Positions 57,225 through 64,000 of a stretch of 64,000 nt of DNA are shown in pieces. The notes under the pieces were generated by a model. The model was given only the letters and a program-made list of their open reading frames with translations. It did no database searches and was not told where the DNA came from. This stretch comes from Saccharothrix longispora. GTDB lineage: Bacteria; Actinomycetota; Actinomycetes; Mycobacteriales; Pseudonocardiaceae. The position numbers and the translations under genes are program-made. Each line of letters begins with the position of its first letter. The first letter of the stretch is position 1. The stretch is from NCBI RefSeq assembly GCF_030852425.1, contig NZ_NSDM01000005.1:124338-188337 (forward strand), written 5' to 3'.

Positions 57225-58496
57225 TTGACCCCCACCGAACTTGCCCCCGCGTTCTTCCTCGCGGTCGTGGTCGTCCTGTTCACCTGCCGCCTCGTCGGCC
57301 GGCTGCTGCGCGCCGCGGGCCAACCGCCCGTGGTCGGCGAGATGGTCGCCGGCGTCGTGCTCGGCCCCTCGGTCCTGGGCGCGCTGCTGCCAGACGTCGA
57401 GGCCGGGCTGTTCCCCACCGAGCTGCGCCCGGTCCTCTACGTCGTGGGGCAGATCGGCCTCGTGGCGTTCATGTTCCGCGCGGGCTGGGAGTTCCGCCTC
57501 GACCGGGTGCGCGGCGTGGCCCGGCCCGCCGGGCTGATCTCGCTGGCGGGCATCGTGGTGCCGCTGCTGCTGGGCGGCGCGCTGACGTGGTTCGCCGACG
57601 GCCGCGCCGACGTGTTCCCCGACGACGTGCCGCTGGCGGTGTCCGCGCTGTTCGTCGGGGTGGCCCTGGCCATCACCGCGTTCCCGATGCTGGCGCGCAT
57701 CATCACCGAGCGCGGCCTCCAGGAGACCCGCTTCGGCGCCCTCTCGCTGGGCGCGGGCGCGGTGGACGACGCGGTCGCCTGGGTGCTGCTGGCCGGGGTG
57801 CTCGGCATGGCCACCGGCGACGCCGGTCCGGTGGCCATCGCGTTGGGCGGTTCGGTGCTGCTGCTCGGCGCGCTGGTGCTGGTGCTGCGGTCGCGGGGGC
57901 ACGCCGTGCGGCTGGCCGAGCGGCTCACCCCGGAGAACCTGCTGCTGGTCGTGGTGGCGGTGCTGTTCGTCGCCGCCTGGTACACCGACACGATCGGCCT
58001 GTACGCCGTGTTCGGCGCGTTCAGCCTCGGCGTCGTGTTCCCGCGCTCGGAGCGGCTGGACCGCGCGGTGGGCGCGCTGACGCCGGTCGGCGCGCTGTTC
58101 CTGCCCCTGTTCTTCACCTACTCGGGGCTGAACACCGACTTCGCGCTGCTGGGCAGCGGGTCGCTGCTGCTGTTCACCGCGGCGTGCGTCGCCGTGGCGA
58201 TCCTGGGGAAGTTCGGCGCCTGCTGGCTGGCCGCGCGGGCGGCGGGCGAACCGCGGTCGGTGGCGCTGCGGGTGGGGGCGCTGATGAACGCCCGCGGCCT
58301 CATGCAGCTCATCGCGCTCAACGTGGGGCTCGCGGCGGGCATCGTCACCCCGGCGCTGTTCAGCGCCCTGGTCGTGGTGGCCCTGGTGACGACCACCATG
58401 GCGACACCGGTGCTCTCGCTGTTCGACCGCCTGGACCGGCGGCGCGACCGCGGGGACCTGACCGAACGGGCGACCGCCACACCCGAGTCGGTCTGA
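57225..58496 (+). CDS. CPA2-type cation/proton antiporter
   Basis: 423 residues, about 12-13 transmembrane helices. RAAGQPPVVGEMVAGVVLGP is the family N-terminal signature. The ion-binding acidic residues lie in LSLGAGAVDDAVAWVLL. NARGLMQLIALNVG is the late motif. TTG 57225 with GGAGG 6 nt upstream; last gene of the coupled set. It may power self-protection or pH balance, or cotransport the cluster product. Confidence 0.9.
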   Translation: MTPTELAPAFFLAVVVVLFTCRLVGRLLRAAGQPPVVGEMVAGVVLGPSVLGALLPDVEAGLFPTELRPVLYVVGQIGLVAFMFRAGWEFRLDRVRGVARPAGLISLAGIVVPLLLGGALTWFADGRADVFPDDVPLAVSALFVGVALAITAFPMLARIITERGLQETRFGALSLGAGAVDDAVAWVLLAGVLGMATGDAGPVAIALGGSVLLLGALVLVLRSRGHAVRLAERLTPENLLLVVVAVLFVAAWYTDTIGLYAVFGAFSLGVVFPRSERLDRAVGALTPVGALFLPLFFTYSGLNTDFALLGSGSLLLFTAACVAVAILGKFGACWLAARAAGEPRSVALRVGALMNARGLMQLIALNVGLAAGIVTPALFSALVVVALVTTTMATPVLSLFDRLDRRRDRGDLTERATATPESV

Positions 58497-58521
58497 CCGG
58501 GGTCGGCGTGCGGGCGGCGGT

Positions 58522-58773
58522 TCAGGCGACCGGGCGGTGCTCGGCGTCCTGCCAGTCCGACCGCGCGTCGACCGGCGGCAGGAACCCGACGAACCGGGAC
58601 CTGCGGGCCAACCGCCCGTAGGCGTCGCCGATCGCCTGCCGCACCACGTCGTGGTCGACGCGTTCGCCGAAGCGCCGGGCCACCTCCTCGGCCGCCTTGT
58701 CCAACTGGGCCTCGACGCCGGTGTTCACCTCTCGGGGGGCGCTCGCACCGTGCCCCGGCAGCTCGCTCGTCAC
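58522..58773 (-). CDS. DUF3562-like three-helix bundle protein
   Basis: 83 residues from GTG 58773 (GGAGGA 6 nt upstream); ATG 58785 is in frame but overlaps that ribosome site. Sequence NTGVEAQLDKAAEEVARRFG, VDHDVVRQAIGDAYGRLARR and FVGFLPPVDARS matches the small actinobacterial three-helix dimerisation family. No catalytic residues. Function unknown. It sits between the antiporter and the ferredoxin-reductase gene. Confidence 0.7.
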   Translation of the reverse strand: MTSELPGHGASAPREVNTGVEAQLDKAAEEVARRFGERVDHDVVRQAIGDAYGRLARRSRFVGFLPPVDARSDWQDAEHRPVA

Positions 58774-58802
58774 GGGTTCCTCCATCGCGAAGACGGCTCG
58801 GT

Positions 58803-58832
58803 TCCTGCCCCACGGGTACCCGTGGGGCAGGA
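58803..58832. terminator. 30-bp perfect palindrome after the ferredoxin-reductase gene
   Basis: Each half is TCCTGCCCCACGGGT (58803-58817) without a spacer, containing KpnI-like GGTACC at its centre. It is 21 bp downstream of the stop of the 58854 gene, which fits a terminator of the diiron-oxygenase operon; it could also be an operator for the small gene. Confidence 0.7.
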
Positions 58833-58853
58833 CGTCGCAACCCCCGTGGCCGG

Positions 58854-60374
58854 TCAGCCCTTCCGGCGGAGCCGGGAGGCGAGCACGGTGAGCAGCGGCG
58901 GGCGCCTGGTCCGCACCGGCAGCCGGCCGGCGGCGACGTCGGCCAGCAGCGTGCCCACCGTCTCGGCGGCGTCGGCCCGGTTCGCGCCGATGCCGCCGGA
59001 CGGGCCGCGCTTGGCCCACCCCACGACGTAGGCCCCGGTCCGCCCCGCGACGCGCCCACCGGTGTGCGGGACCGTGCCGGTGACCTCGTCGAACGGCAGG
59101 CCCGGCAGCGGGGTGCCGCGGTAGCCGACCGCCCGCACCACCCGGCCGGCGGCGATCTCCACGTCGCCGTCGGGACCGGTGACGCGCAGCCCCCGCACCT
59201 CCGCGTCGCCGACGACCTCCAGCGGCGCGGAGTGGAAGCGGAGCACGATGCGCCGCGTGCCCCGAGGGGGCGGTGCGGACCAGTCGACTGCCTCCCGCGC
59301 GACGCCCCGGAGCAGCCCGGCCTTCCCGGTTGGCGCGGCGGCGTCGATCGCGGCGGCCGTGCGCGGGTCGTGCGCGTCGACCACCACGTCCAGGTCGTCG
59401 CGCCCGAGCAGCGCCAGCAGCTCCGGCCTGGTGTACGCGGCGACGTCCGGGCCGCGCCGGGCGAGCAGCACGACCTCGCGCACCTTCCCCGACCTCAGCC
59501 GGGCCAGCGCCCCCGGCGCGATGGCCGTGCCCTCCAGGGTGGCGGGGTCGGCGGTGAGGATGCGCGCCACGTCGAGCGCGACGTTGCCGGTGCCCACCAG
59601 GACCACCCGCTCGGCCGACGGGTCCACCGCGTCCGCCGGCACGTCGGGGTGCCCGTTGTACCAGGCCACCACGGTCGTCGCGGCGAGGCTGCCGGGCAGC
59701 TCCTCGCCGGGGATGCCGAGCGGGCGGGCCGCGGCGGCGCCCACGGCGTAGACCACGGCGTCGTGCCGCGCCGCCAGCTCGTCGGCGGTGACGTCCCGCC
59801 CCACCTCGACGCCCAGCCGCAGCCGGAGCCGGGGGTGGGTGTGGAAACGCGCGAACACGTCGCCGATCTTCTTCGTCGACGGGTGGTCGGGCGCGACGCC
59901 GTACCGCACGAGGCCGCCCGCGACGGGCAGCCGGTCGATCAGGGTGACCCGGGCGTTGGTGTGCAGCAACAGGTCCTCGACGGCGTACATGCCGGCGGGG
60001 CCGGTGCCGACCACCGCCACGTCCAGCGGCTCCAGGTCGCCGGGAATGGTGCGGTCGAACACCGGCGGCGCCCACCGGTGGAAGTTCGGCGAGGGGTCCG
60101 CCGCCTCCGCGATCACGTCCCGGTCGGCGTAGTGCTCGGCGTTGATCCGGGCGTAGGGCTCCATCGCCGCGCTCAGCGCGTCCACCGGGAAGATCGCGTC
60201 GACCGGGCACGCGTCCGCGCACGCGCCGCAGTCGATGCACGCGCGCGGGTCGACGTAGAGCATCTCGGTGGTGCCGAAGTCCGGCTCGTCCGGTGTGGGG
60301 TGGATGCAGTTGACCGGGCAGACGGCGACGCAGGACGCGTCGTTGCAGCAGGTCTGGGTGATCGCGTAGGCCAT
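58854..60374 (-). CDS. Ferredoxin-ferredoxin reductase fusion (FprB type)
   Basis: 506 residues. N-terminal 7Fe ferredoxin (1-~100) with CCNDASCVAVCPVNCIHP and CIDCGACADACPVDAIFP. Then an FprA-type FAD/NADP reductase: VAVVGTGPAGMYAVEDLL, a second site VVLVGTGNVALDVARIL and GWAKRGPSGGIGANRADA at the C-terminus. This is the fused form known from mycobacteria as FprB. It should feed electrons to the AurF-type oxygenase encoded just upstream in the same operon (6-base gap), or to the P450 at 55784. Confidence 0.93.
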   Translation of the reverse strand: MAYAITQTCCNDASCVAVCPVNCIHPTPDEPDFGTTEMLYVDPRACIDCGACADACPVDAIFPVDALSAAMEPYARINAEHYADRDVIAEAADPSPNFHRWAPPVFDRTIPGDLEPLDVAVVGTGPAGMYAVEDLLLHTNARVTLIDRLPVAGGLVRYGVAPDHPSTKKIGDVFARFHTHPRLRLRLGVEVGRDVTADELAARHDAVVYAVGAAAARPLGIPGEELPGSLAATTVVAWYNGHPDVPADAVDPSAERVVLVGTGNVALDVARILTADPATLEGTAIAPGALARLRSGKVREVVLLARRGPDVAAYTRPELLALLGRDDLDVVVDAHDPRTAAAIDAAAPTGKAGLLRGVAREAVDWSAPPPRGTRRIVLRFHSAPLEVVGDAEVRGLRVTGPDGDVEIAAGRVVRAVGYRGTPLPGLPFDEVTGTVPHTGGRVAGRTGAYVVGWAKRGPSGGIGANRADAAETVGTLLADVAAGRLPVRTRRPPLLTVLASRLRRKG

Positions 60375-60380
60375 GGGGCG

Positions 60381-61298
60381 TCAGATGAGGTTCGCGCGCT
60401 TGTAGAACACCAGGGACGCCTTGGTGAGCAGCCCGCACGAGTCGAGGAACTCCATCAACCCGGCGCAGCTGGACCGCAGCATCGACTTGTGGTGCTCGTT
60501 GGCCCTGGCCTCGCGGATCGCGCGGGCGGGGTCGAGCCCGGCGTTGGCGTAGACCGCGTCGTTGACCATGCTGGTGACGATGGCGTACGACGCGCCGGCC
60601 ACGACGACGGCGTTGACCTGCTTGCGCAGCCACCCGGCGCCCTTGAGCCGCTCGCGGGTCTCGTCGCGGGCGAACTTCATGTGCCGCGACTCCTCGACCA
60701 CGTGGATGTTGTTGATGGTGCGCACGAAGGGCGCCACCCGCTCGTCGCGCATCCAGTCGCGCTGCATGACGTCCAGCACCTCTTCCGCCACCAGGATGGC
60801 GGCGTAGGCGGCCTCGCCGAAGGCGACGGTCTTGAAGGCCCGCCCCAGTTCGACCACCAACCGGCGCGGCCGGTACGCGGGCGCCCGCAGCTTCGCCGCG
60901 CCGCGCGCGAACATGATCGAGTGCCGGCACTCGTCGGCGATCTCCGTCAGCGCCCACTGGAACGCGGGGTCCGTCGGGTCCTTGGCGTAGAAGTCCCGCA
61001 GCACCATCTGCTGGAGGATCATCTCGAACCAGATCCCGGTGCTCGCCACGGACGCCGCCTCCTGGCGGGTCAGCTCGCGCTGCTGCCCGGGGGTCATCTC
61101 GTCCCAGTAGGACGTGCCGTACAGGGTGCTCCACTCCGGGCTCGTGCCGTGGTGGTCGGTGTCGAGCGGCGTCTCCCAGTCGACCTCCTGGACGGGGTCG
61201 TAGGACAGCTGCTCCGACGAGTCCAACAACCTGCGCGCGACGGCCTGGCGGTCGGACCGGTCCGCGCTCGCGCGGTCGTGGGTGTCGACGCTGGTCAT
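60381..61298 (-). CDS. AurF-type diiron oxygenase (N-oxygenase family)
   Basis: 305 residues, all-helical ferritin-like fold. Metal ligands come from E-x(n)-ExxH pairs: TGIWFEMILQQMVLRD, EIADECRHSIMFARG, AEEVLDVMQRD and HVVEESRHMKFARDETRE. Relatives oxidise amines to hydroxylamine, nitroso or nitro groups; some instead hydroxylate carbon. ATG 61298 with AGGGAG upstream. First gene of the operon with the ferredoxin-reductase fusion. In this cluster it could act on an amine made from the keto acid, but no aminotransferase is visible in the window. Confidence 0.88.
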   Translation of the reverse strand: MTSVDTHDRASADRSDRQAVARRLLDSSEQLSYDPVQEVDWETPLDTDHHGTSPEWSTLYGTSYWDEMTPGQQRELTRQEAASVASTGIWFEMILQQMVLRDFYAKDPTDPAFQWALTEIADECRHSIMFARGAAKLRAPAYRPRRLVVELGRAFKTVAFGEAAYAAILVAEEVLDVMQRDWMRDERVAPFVRTINNIHVVEESRHMKFARDETRERLKGAGWLRKQVNAVVVAGASYAIVTSMVNDAVYANAGLDPARAIREARANEHHKSMLRSSCAGLMEFLDSCGLLTKASLVFYKRANLI

Positions 61299-61337
61299 GT
61301 GGGGCTCCCTGAGGACGATGGCCTGCGGTCCGTTCCT

Positions 61338-61374
61338 GTTACCCAAGATTACTGTTACTTATGGTTACACACAA
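61338..61374 (-). promoter_or_regulatory. Promoter of the diiron-oxygenase operon with GTTAC repeats
   Basis: Minus strand -35 TTGTGT (61369-61374), 17-bp spacer, -10 TAATCT (61346-61351), 48 bp before the start codon. Three direct GTTAC elements on the plus strand (61338-61342, 61354-61358, 61364-61368), spaced 16 and 10 bp, overlap the promoter and could bind a regulator. AT-rich against its surroundings. Confidence 0.6.
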
Positions 61375-62059
61375 GTGCGCCCGGTCGGAAATGCGGGCGC
61401 ACCGGACGCCCACCTGCTCGACCTGGGCCGCGGGGAGGGACGCGTGGCTGCCGCGCGCCCTCCAGGCGCACGACGCCGCGACCGCCGTGGACGTCGGCAT
61501 CTCCGACGCCGGGTTCGACCGCACGCACGCCGAGGCGCTCCGCTGCGGCGTCGCCGACCGGCTGGAACCCGTGCGCCACGACGTGACGACCTACCGCCCG
61601 ACCCGCCGCGCCGACGTGGTGCTCGGCGTCGGCGCGGCCTACGCGTTCGGTGCCCTGCTCCCCGCCCTCGCCGCCGCCCGGGAGCACCTCGCGGCCGACG
61701 GCGTCCTCGTGCTCGGCGACTGCTTCCGGGAGCGCGAACCGTCACCGTAGGTGCGCGCGGAGGTCGAGGCCGGGCCGCAGGGGTCCACCGACCTGGCCTC
61801 GACCGTCGCGTCCGTCGTGGCCGACGGCTGGACGCCGGTGCACGGGCACGTGGGCACGCTCGCCGAGTGGGACGAGTACGAGTGGAGTTGGACCGGCTCG
61901 CTCGCGCGGTGGGCGCTCGACCACCCCGACCACCCGGACCACCGGCAGGCGCTGGAGGCGTCGGCCGCGCACCGGACGGCCCGGCTCGGCGGCTACCGGG
62001 GCGTGCTCGGCTTCGTCGTGCTGGTGCTGCGGCCGACACCCCGGGGTGTCGGGGGTTGA
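61375..62059 (+). pseudogene. SAM-dependent methyltransferase relic
   Basis: Starts near GTG 61375 with HLLDLGRGEG (motif I). One base off near 61438, the family continues as AWLPRALQAHDAATAVDVGI, RRADVVLGVGAAYAFGALL and DGVLVLGDCFREREPSP to a TAG at 61748-61750. Beyond it, in the same frame, the protein resumes as AEVEAGPQGSTDLASTV, TPVHGHVGTLAEWDEYEWSW and LGFVVLVLRPTP. So one indel and one in-frame nonsense codon: it is inactive unless both are errors. Confidence 0.65.
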
Positions 62060-62116
62060 CGGACGGCACCGGCCGGCGGCCCGCCCCGGGACCGGGTCGG
62101 ACCCGTGCGCCCGGGG

Positions 62117-62641
62117 TTACCCGCCGGGGCGTTCGAGCACCGAGTACACCAGGGCGCCGACCGCGTGGTGCGGCACGAACCCGAGCTTCCCCAGCAGCCG
62201 CCCCGACGCCGTGTTGGCCCGGTCGTGACGGGCGACGAGGCGGTCGGCGAGCCCGCGGGCGAACAGCGCGTCGACGACCGCTCCGGCGGCCTCGGTCCCG
62301 TACCCGCGCCCCCAGGCGGCCGGGGCGACCCAGTACCCGATCTCCACCGCGGGCACGCCGATGCCCGACTCCCCGACCGACCGCTCGTTCACCGAGACCA
62401 GCCCGACGGACGCGCCCGGCGCGTCGAGCACCGCCAGCCAGCCGAACCCCGATCGCCGCCAGTGCTCCAGCGCGGCCTCGTGCTTGGCCGCCACGGTCGC
62501 GTCGTCCCACGGCGTGCCGTCGCCGACGTACCGCACGACCTCGGGCAGCGCGGCGAGCGCGCGCAGCCCCTCCAGGTGCTCCGGCGCCCACCGGCGCAGT
62601 TCGAGCCGCTCGGTGCGCGCCCACGGGCTGTTCGCGATCAC
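62117..62641 (-). CDS. GNAT acetyltransferase (RimJ/RimL-like)
   Basis: 174 residues. ERLELRRWAPEHLEGLRALA, VEIGYWVAPAAWGRGYGTEA (acetyl-CoA loop with the RGxG form) and NTASGRLLGKLGF are characteristic of the RimJ/L group. GTG 62641. It could acetylate a protein N-terminus or a small molecule. Convergent with the methyltransferase relic. Confidence 0.88.
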   Translation of the reverse strand: MIANSPWARTERLELRRWAPEHLEGLRALAALPEVVRYVGDGTPWDDATVAAKHEAALEHWRRSGFGWLAVLDAPGASVGLVSVNERSVGESGIGVPAVEIGYWVAPAAWGRGYGTEAAGAVVDALFARGLADRLVARHDRANTASGRLLGKLGFVPHHAVGALVYSVLERPGG

Positions 62642-62672
62642 GGGACCATTGACGCACGTCCGGCGTGCCGCG

Positions 62673-63224
62673 TCAGCCCCTGCCGGCGATCACCATCACC
62701 GACGCCCCGGGTCCGGCGGGCTCGTGGAAGGTGATCCGGTTGCCGAAGGGGTCGGGCACGGTCATGTCCCGGCCCCACGGCTGCGGTTCGACGCCGGGGC
62801 GCAGCGGGTAGCGGGTGGCGTGCAGCTCGGCGTGCAGGCGGGTCAGGTCGGAGACCGCGACGCGCACCGCCGAGCCGGGGGTGGCGTCGCCGTGGTGCTC
62901 GCTCAGGTGCAGCACGCAACCGCCGCGCGAGACCTGCCGGTACAGCGGCAGGCCGCCCTCGAAGCGGTGCTCCCAGTCGACCCGGAAACCGAGGTAGTCG
63001 CAGTAGAACGCGTGCGCCTGGTCACCGGGGAAGGTGCGCAGGACGGGTACCAGCAGCGGACCGGCGGGTGCGGACAGTGCCGCGTGGCGGGTGTTCCAGT
63101 CGCGGTGGCCGAGCTGGTGCGCGACCAGTTCCAGCGCCCGGGAGTGGGTGATGGCGGTGCCCGAGGCCGCGAGCCCGGCTCGCAACCGGCGCGCCATCGC
63201 CTTGGCGTCGTCGACGGTGGTCAT
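62673..63224 (-). CDS. Glyoxalase-superfamily protein with N-terminal helical domain
   Basis: 183 residues. The first ~60 residues form a helical module found in this subfamily (AKAMARRLRAGLAASGTAIT, HQLGHRDWNTRHAAL). A VOC fold follows: VLRTFPGDQAHAFYCDYLGF, GCVLHLSEHHGD, VPDPFGNRITFHEP. It resembles bleomycin-resistance-type proteins. ATG 63224 with GGAGGA upstream. Confidence 0.8.
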   Translation of the reverse strand: MTTVDDAKAMARRLRAGLAASGTAITHSRALELVAHQLGHRDWNTRHAALSAPAGPLLVPVLRTFPGDQAHAFYCDYLGFRVDWEHRFEGGLPLYRQVSRGGCVLHLSEHHGDATPGSAVRVAVSDLTRLHAELHATRYPLRPGVEPQPWGRDMTVPDPFGNRITFHEPAGPGASVMVIAGRG

Positions 63225-63378
63225 GGTCCGGCTTCCTCCAGCGGCGGTCGCCGGCGGGTCCCCGCGTTGCCGCGGCCTGCCACTGGTCACTGGACCGGGG
63301 TCGGCTGCCTGTCCCACCGGGCGTTCACCAGTGCGCGGAGGGCGGGCCGCCCGGAGCCCACCCCCACGATACCCGCGT

Positions 63379-63466
63379 GTCGTACGTCCAGGCCGCGCGA
63401 GTCGTACGTCCAGGCCGCGCGAGTCGTGCGTTCGCGCCGCGCGAGTCGTGCGTTCGCACCAGGCGG
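63379..63466. repeat. Four tandem 22-bp repeat units
   Basis: Units at 63379-63400, 63401-63422, 63423-63444 and 63445-63466. The first two are identical (GTCGTACGTCCAGG then CCGCGCGA); the last two diverge to GTCGTGCGTTCG. Same family as 5441-5618. Here only one orientation is present. Confidence 0.85.
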
Positions 63467-63494
63467 GTCCACGAGCGGCATCCCGGAGCGGCTT

Positions 63495-63929
63495 TCAGCC
63501 AGGGGTCAAGCCGTCCAGGAACTCCACCCAGCTCTCCCCGACCGGCGTCACGTTGTCCTCGGCGGGCGGCAGGCCGTCATCCGCTTGCCCCTCGTGGTCC
63601 CAGAACCACACCGAGCCGCGATCGCCCGGTCGCAGCGAGATGCCGAAGAGGTTGCCCGCACCGTCGTCGGCAACCGGCAACAACCACGGCGGCACCCGAT
63701 CCCGGTAGGTGTCCAGGCTCTCCCACGTGCCCACGCAGCGGGACGTCCCGCCCAAGCTGAAGATCGAGTCGACTCCGCGGTCGTTCTCGTCGAGTTGACC
63801 ACCGTCCTGCTCCAACAGGTAGTCGCGGTACCGGTCGGGCAGGGCGTGACCGATCCGCTCCTCCAGCCGTGCGATCAGTTCGGGGTCGACCGGCGGTTCG
63901 CGGTGGAGGTACCCGACCGGCACGCTCAT
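63495..63929 (-). CDS. SMI1/KNR4-family protein
   Basis: 144 residues. ELIARLEERIGHALPDRYRD, YLLEQDGGQLDENDRGVDS and GDRGSVWFWDHEGQADDGLP fit the SMI1/KNR4 (SUKH) fold, which often serves as immunity protein for contact-dependent or polymorphic toxins. ATG 63929 after GGAGGAAGAGG. The partner toxin, if any, would lie beyond the right edge, upstream of this minus-strand gene. The last 71 bases of the window hold nothing else recognised. Confidence 0.85.
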   Translation of the reverse strand: MSVPVGYLHREPPVDPELIARLEERIGHALPDRYRDYLLEQDGGQLDENDRGVDSIFSLGGTSRCVGTWESLDTYRDRVPPWLLPVADDGAGNLFGISLRPGDRGSVWFWDHEGQADDGLPPAEDNVTPVGESWVEFLDGLTPG

Positions 63930-64000
63930 CCTCTTCCTCCCAGGGGCCGCACTCCGGAACGCCACCCGCACCACGTCATCCTGCACCAGTCGACCGGGTG

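Overview
The window is chromosomal DNA from a very GC-rich filamentous actinomycete. Codon third positions are almost all G or C, GTG and TTG starts are common, and neighbouring genes are often coupled by 4-nt GTGA overlaps. ANTAR and GAF regulators, DUF3040, ROK, AbfB, small-laccase and FprB-like proteins fit the Pseudonocardiaceae (Saccharothrix, Actinosynnema or Lentzea type). That placement is inferred from gene content, not from a marker gene. I see no rRNA, tRNA, CRISPR array, transposase or phage genes.

Layout. 0-13 kb is rich in signalling: a GAF protein cut by the left edge, a GT4 glycosyltransferase, a GAF-ANTAR regulator, a FadR-type regulator diverging from a VOC-SDR pair, a 22-bp repeat palindrome, an ANTAR-GAF-PAS-PP2C phosphatase and a soluble hybrid kinase with eight HAMP units. 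13-18 kb holds a substrate-binding lipoprotein, a fused two-domain permease and an MFS transporter, read from a promoter that overlaps a Fur/Zur-like box. 18-28 kb has membrane proteins, a TetR-MMPL pair behind a perfect 19-bp palindrome, a Mn/Fe/Zn ABC importer, and an esterase diverging from a MarR gene with three TTCGANNNTCGAA sites between them.

28.8-36.5 kb is a four-gene set of secreted proteins: a two-domain laccase, a 1322-residue ThuA/F5-8C/sugar-dehydrogenase/PKD/DUF1080 protein, a cupredoxin with three Ig-like repeats, and a beta-solenoid protein. The second and third share an unnamed ~80-residue domain. I read this as a possible extracellular sugar-oxidation system that passes electrons through copper proteins to oxygen. 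36.5-47.6 kb is carbohydrate-related: a ROK regulator, a GH3 beta-glucosidase with its TetR regulator, and two GH43/AbfB arabinosidase-like enzymes behind LacI-type operators.

48-61.3 kb is an oxidative enzyme cluster: a CYP152-type peroxygenase, an adenylate-forming ligase with an MFS exporter, and a coupled run of FOXRED2-like flavoprotein, FMN 2-hydroxyacid oxidase, atypical P450 and cation/proton antiporter. It continues with an AurF-type diiron oxygenase and its ferredoxin-ferredoxin reductase fusion. A CRP-like site sits at the main promoter. The right end holds GNAT, glyoxalase-fold and SMI1/KNR4 proteins and a second 22-bp repeat block.

Several genes are broken: an alpha/beta hydrolase, a uracil-DNA glycosylase, a membrane-hydrolase, a methyltransferase, a GNAT relic and a small unknown protein. 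Some show only single-base indels, which could be assembly errors. Others carry nonsense codons or deletions.
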